A stretch of 64,000 nt of DNA from Verrucomicrobiota bacterium (GTDB lineage Bacteria; Chlamydiota; Chlamydiia; Chlamydiales; Rhabdochlamydiaceae), in contig JAFEGW010000014.1 of the NCBI GenBank assembly GCA_018239715.1, positions 32,040 to 96,039 on the forward strand, written 5' to 3'. The position numbers and the translations under genes were made by a program. A model generated the notes under the pieces. That model did no database searches, was not told the origin of the DNA, and saw nothing but the letters and a program-made list of their open reading frames with translations. How positions within the stretch are numbered: position 1 is the stretch's first letter; the number at the start of each line of letters is the position of its first letter. This document shows, in pieces, positions 6,738 to 16,046 of this stretch.

Positions 6738-8249
6738 TTAGTTTTGAAGAATAAGAGGAATGGAATCGGCCAGTGCCGGCTCTCCGAAAAATTGAATAGG
6801 CCCTGGATACTGGTAATCATCGTGAAGCGCCCAATGCTCCGCATGCTCCTGTAAGTCGCGATAGGGTTTGCCTTTAAGATCGACATAGGCTTTAGCAATG
6901 ACAGGCTTTGCCTTGACTTCTAACAGAGAAGCCAAAGGAACACCTCCAATACCCCACGCTGAGACAGGGCCGGACAGACCTTCGACAAAGGCCATATAGG
7001 AAGTATAACCTTGAGCCACGAGCAACGCTGCCGCTTGACCGAGCGCATAGCAATAATGAGCATCGAAATTCGTCGGAAGCCCTGATCTTCCTTCATAGCC
7101 TAAGAAATGGGAAAGGGCATTGAATTTTCCTTGAAAACTTCTCTTGTGGAGTTCCTTCATCACTGCATTGATCAAGACTTTTTCGGTTTCAATCGCGGAA
7201 ACATTAATGTTCCCATGAGGATCTTTTTCTAACGAAAGCTGTTGTTGAACTCTCACCGGTAAAGAGTCCCAGACGGCCTGGCTCGCAGGAGAAAGCTTTT
7301 TAGCATTCAAGTCAGTAATTAATGTTGCCATTTCTGGCATGTGCTCAATGAGCCCTTCCGGGATCAAAATCACGCCGTAGTCTTTTTTCTCTGCGCACCT
7401 TTGTTGGATGAGATCGCAGATCTTTTTCGTGATCTGCGCGAGTGTAAGCCGCTCTTCCGAAATGAGCGTTAAATTCGGATGGGTCTTTAAGGCACATTCC
7501 AAAGCAATGTGCGAGGCCGATCTGCCCATGAGCTTGATGAAATGGTAGTATTTCTTCGAAGAAAGCGCATCGCGGGCAATATTGCCAATTAGTTCGGAGT
7601 AGATCTTGGTCGCCGTATCAAACCCAAATGGGATCTCGACGTGGTCATTTTGCAGATCTCCGTCGATGGTTTTAGGCACCCCGATCACCCGTGTTTTGCA
7701 GGAATGCTGAAGAAAGTACTCTGCAATAAAGGCTGCATTGGTATTCGAGTCGTCCCCGCCAATCACCACTATGCCGTCTAGAGCAAGATCCTGCGCGGTC
7801 TTGAGGGTTGCCTTGAGCTGCTCCTCGGTTTCCACTTTAACGCGCCCAGAACCCAGGAGATCAAATCCACCCTGATTGCGGTAGGGAGCGAGATTCTCAG
7901 CAGTCAGTTCGCTAGTTTTTTTAGCAATGATCCCGCCGGGACCATCTAAGAATCCGAAAAGCTGGCTTTGTGGATTCAAAGCTTTCAAGGCATCAAAGAG
8001 CCCTGTTAAGACATTATGCCCTCCCGGAGCTTGACCTCCGGAAAAAACTGCGCCGATTTTTAATGCAGGAAAAGTCTGTGCAGCCCCTTTTTTCCCTATC
8101 ACGAGAGGTTGGTTGGAGATTTGAGGGAAAAGTTTTTGGATCTCAGCTTGGACAGCAGGCGTTTCTTTTTTCTCGAAACAAATCGTAGAAAGTGGGCTTA
8201 AAATCTGAGGGATGGAAGGTTGGTATTTTTGACGGAGCTGACTTAACAT
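6738..8249 (-). CDS. pfp: Pyrophosphate-fructose-6-phosphate 1-phosphotransferase
   Basis: A 503-residue phosphofructokinase of the PPi-dependent long (beta-like) type used by Chlamydiae in place of ATP-PFK. Visible motifs are GGQAPGGHNVLTG (phosphate binding), GGDDSNTNAAF, PKTIDGDLQN (catalytic aspartates) and MGRSASHIALECAL. The Asp in GGDDS, where ATP enzymes carry Gly, is the accepted marker of pyrophosphate use. It interconverts fructose-6-phosphate and fructose-1,6-bisphosphate reversibly in the cytosol. Its start overlaps the 3' end of sdaA by 7 nt, so the two are co-transcribed and perhaps translationally coupled. Confidence 0.9.
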   Translation of the reverse strand: MLSQLRQKYQPSIPQILSPLSTICFEKKETPAVQAEIQKLFPQISNQPLVIGKKGAAQTFPALKIGAVFSGGQAPGGHNVLTGLFDALKALNPQSQLFGFLDGPGGIIAKKTSELTAENLAPYRNQGGFDLLGSGRVKVETEEQLKATLKTAQDLALDGIVVIGGDDSNTNAAFIAEYFLQHSCKTRVIGVPKTIDGDLQNDHVEIPFGFDTATKIYSELIGNIARDALSSKKYYHFIKLMGRSASHIALECALKTHPNLTLISEERLTLAQITKKICDLIQQRCAEKKDYGVILIPEGLIEHMPEMATLITDLNAKKLSPASQAVWDSLPVRVQQQLSLEKDPHGNINVSAIETEKVLINAVMKELHKRSFQGKFNALSHFLGYEGRSGLPTNFDAHYCYALGQAAALLVAQGYTSYMAFVEGLSGPVSAWGIGGVPLASLLEVKAKPVIAKAYVDLKGKPYRDLQEHAEHWALHDDYQYPGPIQFFGEPALADSIPLILQN

Positions 8250-9625
8250 TCAGGGACACTCACCGGCACATGGGAAGCAAGGCCTGCTTCCGAGGTCTCT
8301 TTGTAGGTGCTCTTCATATCTTCCCCTGTCTGCTTCATGGCTAAGACGACTTGATCAAAAGAGACCCTGTGCGTTCCATCGCCGCGGAGTGCGAGTTTAG
8401 AGGCATTGATTGCTTTGATCGATCCCATGGTATTTCTTTCAATGCACGGAATCTGCACCAGGCCTGCGATCGGGTCGCAGGTGAGGCCGAGATTGTGCTC
8501 CATGCCGATCTCAGCGGCGTTTTCAATCTGCTCATTCGTTCCACCAAGAGCCGCGGTGAGTCCTGCGGCCGCCATCGAGCAAGCCACGCCAATTTCGCCC
8601 TGACAACCCATCTCGGCTGCAGAAATCGAAGCTCCAATTTTGAAAAGAATGCCAAAGGCTGTTGAAGTCAGGAAAAATCGGATTATTCCCTCTTCGGTGG
8701 GACTCGGGCAGAAATGGAGATAATAATGAAGAACGGCGGGAATAACCCCTGCTGCGCCATTGGTAGGCGCTGTGACTACGCGTCCTCCCGCTGCGTTTTC
8801 TTCATTCACAGCAAGAGCAAACAAGCTGACCCAGTCCATAAACTCGGTCGGATCGTCGAGATCAGGCTTATGCATCAGCTGAGAGTAGATTTCAGGAGCT
8901 CGCCGTTTCACATCAAGACCACCCGGAAGAACGCCTTCCTGATGGAAGCCTCTCTCCACACAATCTTGCATCACTTGCCAAATGCGCAAAATGCCTTGAC
9001 GCACTTGCAGTTCATCTCGCAGAGCTTTTTCGTTTTCCATGACCACGTCATAGATCATCATGCCATTATCGCGGCAATGGGTCAAAAGCTCCTCGCACGT
9101 CGAGAACGGAAAAGGCATTAAGTCGACAGTGTCATTAGCGCCGGAGTGCTTGGCATGTTCATGCGCTACCACAAATCCCCCGCCGACCGAATAATAGAGC
9201 TCATTGATGAGCTCATTTTTGACTTTGTCATAGGCTCTAAAACGCATGGCATTCGAATGGTAAGGGAGGCGTTTGCCTTTATTGAAGATCAAATGAAAGG
9301 CAGGATCGAATTCAATGAGATGGCTACCCATCAAGAAAAGAGTCTTTTCATTCTGAATGCGGGCGACTCTGTTATCGACCACATCGGGATTGGTATCTTC
9401 GGGAGTTTCGCCTTCGAGCCCCAGGAGGATGGCTTTGTCAGTCCCATGGCCTACACCTGTCATTGCCAGAGAGCCGTAGAGATCGACATGGATCGTATCG
9501 ATTTTATCGAGCCCGATTTGATCTTTGAGCCTAGCAGCAAACATTTTAGCGGCCCGCATCGGACCAACGGTATGAGAACTGGAAGGACCAATTCCGATAG
9601 AGAAAAGTTGAAAAAGACTAACCAT
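8243..9625 (-). CDS. sdaA: L-serine dehydratase (single-chain, Fe-S)
   Basis: A 460-residue enzyme of the E. coli SdaA type, which converts L-serine to pyruvate and ammonia using a 4Fe-4S cluster. The beginning ([18 protein letters not shown]) is the conserved beta-domain start. The alpha domain carries the serine-binding and cysteine segments [24 protein letters not shown] and [15 protein letters not shown]. The last residue is Cys, as in family members with a C-terminal regulatory tail. It heads the minus-strand operon and feeds pyruvate into central metabolism next to pfp. The start is firm because the conserved sequence begins at residue 3. Confidence 0.93.
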   Translation of the reverse strand: MVSLFQLFSIGIGPSSSHTVGPMRAAKMFAARLKDQIGLDKIDTIHVDLYGSLAMTGVGHGTDKAILLGLEGETPEDTNPDVVDNRVARIQNEKTLFLMGSHLIEFDPAFHLIFNKGKRLPYHSNAMRFRAYDKVKNELINELYYSVGGGFVVAHEHAKHSGANDTVDLMPFPFSTCEELLTHCRDNGMMIYDVVMENEKALRDELQVRQGILRIWQVMQDCVERGFHQEGVLPGGLDVKRRAPEIYSQLMHKPDLDDPTEFMDWVSLFALAVNEENAAGGRVVTAPTNGAAGVIPAVLHYYLHFCPSPTEEGIIRFFLTSTAFGILFKIGASISAAEMGCQGEIGVACSMAAAGLTAALGGTNEQIENAAEIGMEHNLGLTCDPIAGLVQIPCIERNTMGSIKAINASKLALRGDGTHRVSFDQVVLAMKQTGEDMKSTYKETSEAGLASHVPVSVPEC

Positions 9626-9737
9626 GTTTTGACACCTATTAACTAGTCTAATTTTTAGGGATGGAGCAATTAGTTTTCAAGAATTAAAGATTTTATTAAT
9701 TTTCAAGAAGTGAGCACCCTCTAAGAGGTAAAAAATC

Positions 9738-9767
9738 TGTACAATTCAACCGGGATTCGTATAAAAT
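9738..9767 (+). promoter_or_regulatory. pyrG promoter directly before the ATG
   Basis: A TGTACA -35-like hexamer (9738-9743), a 16-nt spacer and a TATAAA -10-like box (9760-9765) sit immediately upstream of pyrG. The predicted start site would be only 2-4 nt before the ATG at 9775, implying a leaderless message. There is no Shine-Dalgarno sequence. The 13-mer ATTCGTATAAAAT here (9755-9767) recurs exactly upstream of rpmG at 18998-19010. Confidence 0.55.
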
Positions 9768-9774
9768 CCGCACC

Positions 9775-11397
9775 ATGTCTGCAAAATATATTTTTGTCAC
9801 CGGCGGTGTGATTTCTTCCTTAGGCAAAGGGCTCACAGCAGCCTCGATTGCCATGCTTCTGGAATCGAGAAGACTCAAAGTAGCGATGCTCAAGCTCGAC
9901 CCCTATCTCAATGTCGATCCCGGCACTATGAACCCTTTCGAACATGGAGAGGTCTATGTCACGGATGATGGGGCGGAGACCGATCTCGATTTAGGCCATT
10001 ATTACCGCTTCACCAATGCGACGATTTCAAAAGCTTCCAATGCCACCTCCGGCCAAATCTATGATGCGGTGATCAAACGCGAGCGAAGAGGCGACTATTT
10101 AGGCAAGACCGTTCAAGTCATTCCGCATGTCACCGATGAGATCAAAAAACGGATCTTAGACTGCGCTCATCATGATGAACATACCGATGTTGTGATTGTC
10201 GAGATCGGAGGAACGGTCGGCGATATCGAATCTCTCCCCTTCTTAGAGGCTATTCGGCAGTTCCGTCATGAACGAAGGAACGACTGCATCAACCTCCACC
10301 TGACCTATGTTCCTTATTTAAAAGCCGCCGGAGAAGTCAAAACCAAACCGACACAACATTCTGTTCAGATTTTGCGCGAGATCGGCATCATGCCCGATAT
10401 GATCATCTGCCGCTGCGAAAATCCCCTCTCCCAAGACATCAAAGATAAAATCAGTCTTTTTTGCAGCGTCCGCAAAGACATGGTAATCGATGAGCCCGAT
10501 GTCCACTTTAGCATCTATGAAGTACCCTTAAGCCTCCAAGAGCAGCAGATCGATGTGAAAATTGGCGAGCTTTTGCAGCTTCCTCCCAAACAAGCCCATT
10601 TAAAAGCTTGGGAAGAGATGATGCACAAGATGAAAAACCCTAAAGGAAAAGTCGTCATCGGCATCGTGGGGAAATACCTTCAGCATCAAGATGCTTACAA
10701 GTCGGTCTTCGAATCGCTGCAGCATGCGGCGATTGCCCATCAAGTCGATTTAGAAATCCGTCGTTTTGAATCCGACAAAATCTTAGAAGACGGCGCTGTG
10801 GAAAAATCTATCCAAGGGTGCGACGGCTATCTGGTACCCGGAGGATTTGGAGAGCGCGGCTGGATGGGAAAAATCATGACCGCCAAATATTGCCGCGAGA
10901 AAAAAATTCCCTATTTAGGACTCTGTTTAGGCATGCAAGTGATGTGCGTAGAATTTGCCCGGCATGTTTTAAAACTCTCTGATGCGAATTCTACTGAAAT
11001 CGATCCAAAAACTCCCCATCCGATCATCAGTTTGCTCTCAGAGCAAAAAGGAATAGAAGAGATGGGCGGCACCATGCGCCTCGGGGCTTATGACTGCAAC
11101 TTAAGGCCCGGTTCAAAAGCAGAAAAAGCCTATGGATCCACTCTCATTTCTGAAAGACATCGCCATCGCTTTGAGTTTAACAACGCTTTTAAAGAGCAGT
11201 TTGAAAAACAGGGTCTTTTAATCTCAGGCGTTCTTCATAACGACACGCTTTGCGAGATTACGGAGGTCAAGGATCATCCTTGGATGGTCGGTGTTCAATT
11301 CCATCCTGAATTCAAATCAAAACCGGGCCAACCCCATCCCCTCTTCCGAGACTTTGTGGGCGCGGTTCTAGAACAAAAGAAGAAACAACATGGGTAG
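9775..11397 (+). CDS. pyrG: CTP synthase
   Basis: A 540-residue enzyme that makes CTP from UTP, ATP and glutamine. The N-terminal synthetase domain starts at the canonical KYIFVTGGVISSLGKGL and has DPYLNVDPGTMNPFEHGEV. The C-terminal glutamine amidotransferase domain shows the catalytic Cys in LGLCLGMQ and a His/Glu pair in GVQFHPEF. The start is certain from family alignment. It lacks a ribosome site, and a -10-like box lies about 10 nt upstream. It overlaps ruvX by 8 nt and begins the pyrG-ruvX-zwf-opcA-pgl cluster seen, without the opcA member as far as I recall, in Chlamydia. Confidence 0.96.
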   Translation: MSAKYIFVTGGVISSLGKGLTAASIAMLLESRRLKVAMLKLDPYLNVDPGTMNPFEHGEVYVTDDGAETDLDLGHYYRFTNATISKASNATSGQIYDAVIKRERRGDYLGKTVQVIPHVTDEIKKRILDCAHHDEHTDVVIVEIGGTVGDIESLPFLEAIRQFRHERRNDCINLHLTYVPYLKAAGEVKTKPTQHSVQILREIGIMPDMIICRCENPLSQDIKDKISLFCSVRKDMVIDEPDVHFSIYEVPLSLQEQQIDVKIGELLQLPPKQAHLKAWEEMMHKMKNPKGKVVIGIVGKYLQHQDAYKSVFESLQHAAIAHQVDLEIRRFESDKILEDGAVEKSIQGCDGYLVPGGFGERGWMGKIMTAKYCREKKIPYLGLCLGMQVMCVEFARHVLKLSDANSTEIDPKTPHPIISLLSEQKGIEEMGGTMRLGAYDCNLRPGSKAEKAYGSTLISERHRHRFEFNNAFKEQFEKQGLLISGVLHNDTLCEITEVKDHPWMVGVQFHPEFKSKPGQPHPLFRDFVGAVLEQKKKQHG

Positions 11398-11806
11398 ATT
11401 ACTCGGCATTGATTACGGCAGAGTTCGCATTGGCGTGGCGGTTTCCGATGAAATGCGCATGCTTTCACGCCCGCTTTGCTGCTTGGAATACAACAAACAA
11501 TTCATCGAAAAACTCCAGAAAGAGCTCAAGCCTCTTCTTCCGATTGATTCCATCATTGTCGGGCTTCCTCTTCTGATGAATGGGAAAGACAGTCCAATGA
11601 CAGAAGAAGTCCGGAAGTTTTCCGAATACCTCTTCCAAGCGCTGAGAATTCCGGTCGTGCTTTGGGATGAGCGGCTCACCTCTGCTCAAGTCGAACGGGA
11701 GATGCGCGATGCAGGCATGAAAAGAAAACAAAGAGCCGAATTTAATGATACGCTAGCTGCGGCTTTGATCTTACAATCCTATCTTGATACGAAAAGGACC
11801 GCTTAA
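11390..11806 (+). CDS. ruvX: Putative pre-16S rRNA nuclease / Holliday junction resolvase YqgF
   Basis: A 138-residue RNase H-fold protein of the YqgF/RuvX family. It starts LLGIDYGRVRIGVAVSDE, carrying the first catalytic Asp, has IIVGLPLLMNGKDS and the LWDERLTSAQVE motif, and ends with DTLAAALILQSYL carrying the last catalytic Asp. Family members process the 5' end of 16S rRNA and have been proposed as resolvases. The ATG overlaps the pyrG stop region, and zwf begins 1 nt after its stop. Length is normal for the family. Confidence 0.92.
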   Translation: MGRLLGIDYGRVRIGVAVSDEMRMLSRPLCCLEYNKQFIEKLQKELKPLLPIDSIIVGLPLLMNGKDSPMTEEVRKFSEYLFQALRIPVVLWDERLTSAQVEREMRDAGMKRKQRAEFNDTLAAALILQSYLDTKRTA

Positions 11807-11807
11807 A

Positions 11808-13316
11808 ATGAATCCTCTTGAAGAAGAAGTACAATCGAGGCTTGTGGAACCTTGCATCTTAGTCATTTTTGGCGCCACCGGCGATTTAACATCGAGAAAA
11901 CTTGTTCCTGCTCTCTATAACCTTCTGAAAGATGGCCAGCTTCCTTCCCTCTTTACCTGTGTGGGCTTTGCCCGCAGGCCTAAAACCCATGATCAGTTCC
12001 GCGATGAGATGAAAGAAGCCGTGAGCAAATACTCGCGCACGAAGCCCATGGAAGAATCGCTCTGGAGCCATTTTAAAGACCACCTCTTCTATCACATGTC
12101 GGAGTTCCATGATGATGCTGGCTATGAAAAACTCAAGAGCTTCCTCAGTGAACTCGATAATAAGCTGGGGACGAAGGGCAACCGGATCTTTTACCTGGCA
12201 ACACAACCGAGTTATTTTCCGCTCATTTGCGAAAAATTGCATAAAGCGGGACTTATCTACCCCGAGAAAGATTCCAAATGGTCTCGAGTCATCATCGAAA
12301 AACCTTTCGGCTATAACTTAAGTTCGGCGTATGCACTTCAAAAAGAATTGATGCAGTACCTTTCCGAAAAACAGATCTACCGGATCGACCACTATTTAGG
12401 CAAAGAGACTGTTCAAAACATCTTAGTTTTCCGCTTTGCCAACTCCCTCTTTGAGTCTCTTTGGAATAACCGTTATATCGACCATGTGCAGATCACCGTC
12501 GCTGAAGATATCGGCATAGGCACTCGCGGGAAGTTTTGGGAAGAGACCGGCCTTTTACGCGACATTGTCCAAAACCATATGATGCAACTGCTCTCACTTA
12601 TGGCGATGGAGCCTCCTGTCAGCCTGGACGCCAATGCGATCCGTGATGAAAAAGTCAAAGTGCTGGAAGCGATCCGCCCCCTCCAAGAAAACGAAGTCAT
12701 CCGTGGCCAATACGGTCCTGGAATGATCAACGGAGAACCTGTAGTTGGATACCGGCAAGAAAAAGATGTCCATCCTGAGTCTGCTGTGGAATCGTACCTT
12801 GCCCTCAAGATCCATATCGACAACTGGCGTTGGTCGGGAGTTCCTTTCTATCTTCGCGCTGGGAAACGACTGCCCAAACGCACCACCGAAATCGCCGTGA
12901 CCTTTAAAGATCCTCCTCGCGTTCTATTTCAAAATTCGCACCGGAAAAATCCTCCGAATGTCCTCGTCATCCGCATCCAGCCCGACGAAGGATCATCTCT
13001 GAAAATCAACTGCAAGGTCCCCGGACCTGCCAACAATATGCAGCCTGTGAAGATGGACTTCCGCTATGGAGCTTATTTTGGAACGACGCCTCCTGATGCG
13101 TATGAGCGGCTGATCTGCGATTGTATGTTAGGAGATTCGACGCTTTTTGCCCGTGAAGATGAAGTGATCAATTCCTGGAAACTTCTTACTCCCGTGCTAG
13201 AAAACTGGGCAAAAAATCATCCGAAAGATTTCCCCAATTATCCTGCCGGCAGCTGGGGCCCCGCCGCTGCAGATGAGCTCATCGAAGCTGACGGCCGTAA
13301 ATGGAGATTAATCTGA
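11808..13316 (+). CDS. zwf: Glucose-6-phosphate 1-dehydrogenase
   Basis: A 502-residue enzyme for the first step of the oxidative pentose phosphate pathway, giving 6-phosphogluconolactone and NADPH. Motifs are the nucleotide-binding GATGDLTSRKLVPALY, the EKPFG lysine segment and the active-site RIDHYLGKE. An upstream in-frame ATG (11784) lies inside ruvX. The ATG at 11808, with AAAAGGA before it, starts just ahead of the conserved region and is preferred. The next gene starts within its stop codon, indicating translational coupling with the OpcA-like partner. Confidence 0.95.
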   Translation: MNPLEEEVQSRLVEPCILVIFGATGDLTSRKLVPALYNLLKDGQLPSLFTCVGFARRPKTHDQFRDEMKEAVSKYSRTKPMEESLWSHFKDHLFYHMSEFHDDAGYEKLKSFLSELDNKLGTKGNRIFYLATQPSYFPLICEKLHKAGLIYPEKDSKWSRVIIEKPFGYNLSSAYALQKELMQYLSEKQIYRIDHYLGKETVQNILVFRFANSLFESLWNNRYIDHVQITVAEDIGIGTRGKFWEETGLLRDIVQNHMMQLLSLMAMEPPVSLDANAIRDEKVKVLEAIRPLQENEVIRGQYGPGMINGEPVVGYRQEKDVHPESAVESYLALKIHIDNWRWSGVPFYLRAGKRLPKRTTEIAVTFKDPPRVLFQNSHRKNPPNVLVIRIQPDEGSSLKINCKVPGPANNMQPVKMDFRYGAYFGTTPPDAYERLICDCMLGDSTLFAREDEVINSWKLLTPVLENWAKNHPKDFPNYPAGSWGPAAADELIEADGRKWRLI

Positions 13317-14329
13317 TGAAGGTCTCAGAGATTCCTTCTGCTCTGACTAAAATTTGGGATGCCTTGGAAGGAACGAATAAGATGCGGGCCTCTCTTTTTA
13401 ATCTTCTCGTCATCACTCCCAAAAATCCCCATACAGAATATGTCCGCACGATCACCCATAAAGTCTTAGAGCGCTTCCCTTCCCGTGTGATCTTTATCAC
13501 GCTCGATGCATCCGAAGATCATTTGGATGCCGCTGTTTCACTCACTCCCGGAGCTAAAGGAGGCCAGGGCGCCTATGATGTCGTCTGCGATTTCATTGAA
13601 ATCACCGCCGGCAAAAAAAACGTGCAAAAGATCCCCTTTCTTATCCTTCCTCATTTACTCCCAGATCTTCCCAATTATATTCTGTGGAACGAAGATCCAG
13701 GACAAGATAATCCGCTTTCTCATGCCCTAGAAAAATGGGCAACCCGTATCATCTTTGACTCTGAGGTAGCAGCTAATCTGGCCACTTTTGCAGGTGCGCT
13801 TTTGAAACACTCCCGCGATTGTGAAATTGCCGATCTGAATTGGGCCCGCACCGTCAATTGGCGGGAACTCCTCGCTTCCACCTTTTATTCCCCTGAACGT
13901 CTTGCCGCTCTTCAGCAAGCCCAGAAGATCACGATCACTTATAATGCCCAGGAAACCACGCTCTTTTGCCATACGAAAATCCAAGCTCTCTATCTCCAAA
14001 GCTGGCTGGCAACACAGCTGGGATGGAACGAGCTCAGCCGCTTTGAACTTAAAGCCGAAAAAAAACCCGAGCTTCCTCCCGGCACCGTGATCTCGATAGA
14101 TGTTTTCACCTCCGGCGAAATGCACTTTGCCTTCTGCCGCGATCCGCAATTTCCCAACCAAGTTAAAACCATCATCTGCGATACCGAAAAATGCGAAATC
14201 CCGACCAAATATATCTTCTCCAAAACCCAATCGGGACTCTCCCTCGTCAATGAGATCACTCATAACGGCACCAGCCCTCATTTCTTAAAAGTTTTAGAAT
14301 TTTTAAGTTCTAAAGGTATTTCATGCTGA
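13316..14329 (+). CDS. opcA: OpcA-like glucose-6-phosphate dehydrogenase assembly protein
   Basis: A 337-residue protein resembling OpcA, the factor that assembles or activates G6PDH in cyanobacteria and actinobacteria. The recognisable region is the C-terminal half: ADLNWARTVNWRELLASTFY followed by LYLQSWLATQLGW and, near the end, acidic/aromatic strands. The start codon overlaps the zwf stop (TGATG) with a GGAG ribosome site; an earlier in-frame ATG at 13301 is inside zwf and less likely. Position between zwf and pgl strongly supports the call. The family assignment rests on motif resemblance rather than alignment. Confidence 0.8.
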   Translation: MKVSEIPSALTKIWDALEGTNKMRASLFNLLVITPKNPHTEYVRTITHKVLERFPSRVIFITLDASEDHLDAAVSLTPGAKGGQGAYDVVCDFIEITAGKKNVQKIPFLILPHLLPDLPNYILWNEDPGQDNPLSHALEKWATRIIFDSEVAANLATFAGALLKHSRDCEIADLNWARTVNWRELLASTFYSPERLAALQQAQKITITYNAQETTLFCHTKIQALYLQSWLATQLGWNELSRFELKAEKKPELPPGTVISIDVFTSGEMHFAFCRDPQFPNQVKTIICDTEKCEIPTKYIFSKTQSGLSLVNEITHNGTSPHFLKVLEFLSSKGISC

Positions 14330-15042
14330 CGAACGCCGAACTCATTGTCCCCGGAGATTATGAAGCGACTCTTCATTATTGCGTCGAGCATTTCATCACG
14401 ACCTGCCGCAAGGCCATTGAAGACCATGGACAATTCTTTGTCGCTCTTTCCGGAGGCTCGACCCCTAAAGCCCTCTATGAGACCCTCTGCCAGCCGGACT
14501 ACAGCGATCAAATCGAATGGGACAAGATTCATCTTTTCTGGAGTGATGAACGGAGCGTTCCTCCCACTAGCGCTGATAGCAACTACCACATGGCCCTAAA
14601 GGCCGGCTTTGAAAAGAAAATCACTCTCCCTGCTCATATCCATCGCATGGTCGCCGAGACCGATATCGAAAAAAATGCTAAGGCCTACGAAAAAGAGATC
14701 CTCAAGACCCTCCAAAACCAACGGTTCGACCTCGTGATGCTCGGAATGGGCGAAGACGGCCATACGGCCTCCCTCTTCCCCGGCACCGAAGGTCTCAAAG
14801 TCCAAGGCCGCCTGGTCACTGCCAACTATATTCCTCAAAAAGAGACTTGGCGCATGACGTTGACCTACGACTGCATCAATGATGCCGCTCATACCGTCTT
14901 CTATGTCCTCGGCAAATCGAAAGCCGAGATGCTTGCCCGCGTCTTGTCGACAGAGCCGACCCTTCCCTGCCAGTTCGTTGGCCTTCCCGACCATCCAGCC
15001 CTCTGGATCGCCGATGAGGCTGCCGCCTCTTTAATTCCCTAA
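14323..15042 (+). CDS. pgl: 6-phosphogluconolactonase
   Basis: A 239-residue member of the NagB/DevB family that hydrolyses 6-phosphogluconolactone, the product of zwf upstream. Key segments are VALSGGSTPKALYETL (phosphate binding), HLFWSDERSVPP and MLGMGEDGHTASLFPGT, the last carrying the catalytic Asp/His pair. The start overlaps the end of the OpcA-like gene by 7 nt. It completes an operon that encodes the NADPH-producing oxidative branch. The same gene is called devB in Chlamydia annotations. Confidence 0.94.
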   Translation: MLTNAELIVPGDYEATLHYCVEHFITTCRKAIEDHGQFFVALSGGSTPKALYETLCQPDYSDQIEWDKIHLFWSDERSVPPTSADSNYHMALKAGFEKKITLPAHIHRMVAETDIEKNAKAYEKEILKTLQNQRFDLVMLGMGEDGHTASLFPGTEGLKVQGRLVTANYIPQKETWRMTLTYDCINDAAHTVFYVLGKSKAEMLARVLSTEPTLPCQFVGLPDHPALWIADEAAASLIP

Positions 15043-15059
15043 ACTCTAGCTTTGTAAAG

Positions 15060-16046
15060 ATGGAATTTTTTGCCGGCTCTATGCTACACTCATTGCCATT
15101 CACCCCATTTAGTAGTATGTTTACTGGTATTTTATGCATCATCGCCGCCTGCTTTTGCTGGGGCCTGATCTTTGTCATTCCTCTCTTTTTAAGCAGCTTT
15201 AGCCCCGTTGAAATCGCCCTAGGCCGGTATCTATTTTTTGGACTGACCTCGCTGATTCTGTTGCTTGGCCACCGCAGGCATCTTTTTCAAAAAGCCTACT
15301 TAGGCGCTTGGCTCAACTCCATTTGGTTTGCTTTCCTTTCGACACTCTTAAGCTATACTTCCATCGTCTTTTGCATTCGGTATGCCAACTCCGCTGTCGC
15401 AGCTCTTATCTTTGGCATGAGCCCCATTACCATTGCTTTAACCGGCAACTTGTTTAAAAAAGAGTTTTCATTCCGGTCTTTTATCATCCCCTGCCTCGTG
15501 ATGGCCTTAGGCATTATGTTCACCAACATCCATGCCTTTCAACTCGATGCAACGAACGTGAGCTTGTACTGCATAGGGTTCTTCTGCGGCTTGCTGGGAC
15601 TTGCCTCGTGGACTTGGTACACTATCGCTAACTTTCATTACTTAAAGCGCCGTCCGATGCCGACCCATGACTGGATCGTGATGCTTGGAGTGTCGACGCT
15701 TCTTCTCGTCTTTTTATCAGCGGGGATCTATGCCTGCTTAAATTCTATGAACCACTATCTCCATTGGAGCCCTGAGCTCGAGTCTTTTCTCTTGGGGAGC
15801 TTCATTTTAGGAACTGTCAGTACCTGGGCTGCCTTTTACTTCTGGAATCGCGGCAACCTGCGCCTACCGATTTCTCTTGCAGGTCAGCTCACGGTTTTTG
15901 AAATGATTTTCGGCTTGCTTTTTGTCTATCTGGCAGAAGAGCGATGGCCTACTTCTTTAGAAGTCACAGGAATGGTTCTCATGCTCATTGGAGTGCTCGC
16001 CGCTTTTAAATCCCTCCGCAAGGTGCCCTCCCACGCTACTTCTTGA
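15060..16046 (+). CDS. EamA/DMT-family membrane transporter
   Basis: A 328-residue protein with ten hydrophobic helices in two EamA-like halves; the first half contains the typical FSPVEIALGRYLFFG and the second the final MVLMLIGVLAAFKS helix. DMT carriers move amino acids, nucleotide sugars or other metabolites; in intracellular bacteria some import host metabolites. The substrate is unknown. The family usually begins at about residue 20 (ATG 15117, MFTGILCIIAACFCWG), so the true start may be there; neither start has a convincing ribosome site. It overlaps the convergent TerC gene by 11 nt. Confidence 0.8.
   Translation: MEFFAGSMLHSLPFTPFSSMFTGILCIIAACFCWGLIFVIPLFLSSFSPVEIALGRYLFFGLTSLILLLGHRRHLFQKAYLGAWLNSIWFAFLSTLLSYTSIVFCIRYANSAVAALIFGMSPITIALTGNLFKKEFSFRSFIIPCLVMALGIMFTNIHAFQLDATNVSLYCIGFFCGLLGLASWTWYTIANFHYLKRRPMPTHDWIVMLGVSTLLLVFLSAGIYACLNSMNHYLHWSPELESFLLGSFILGTVSTWAAFYFWNRGNLRLPISLAGQLTVFEMIFGLLFVYLAEERWPTSLEVTGMVLMLIGVLAAFKSLRKVPSHATS

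Noticed and set aside
8351..9646. Several long plus-strand frames across this stretch
   Set aside because: They are antisense to the clearly recognisable sdaA and are explained by its codon usage.
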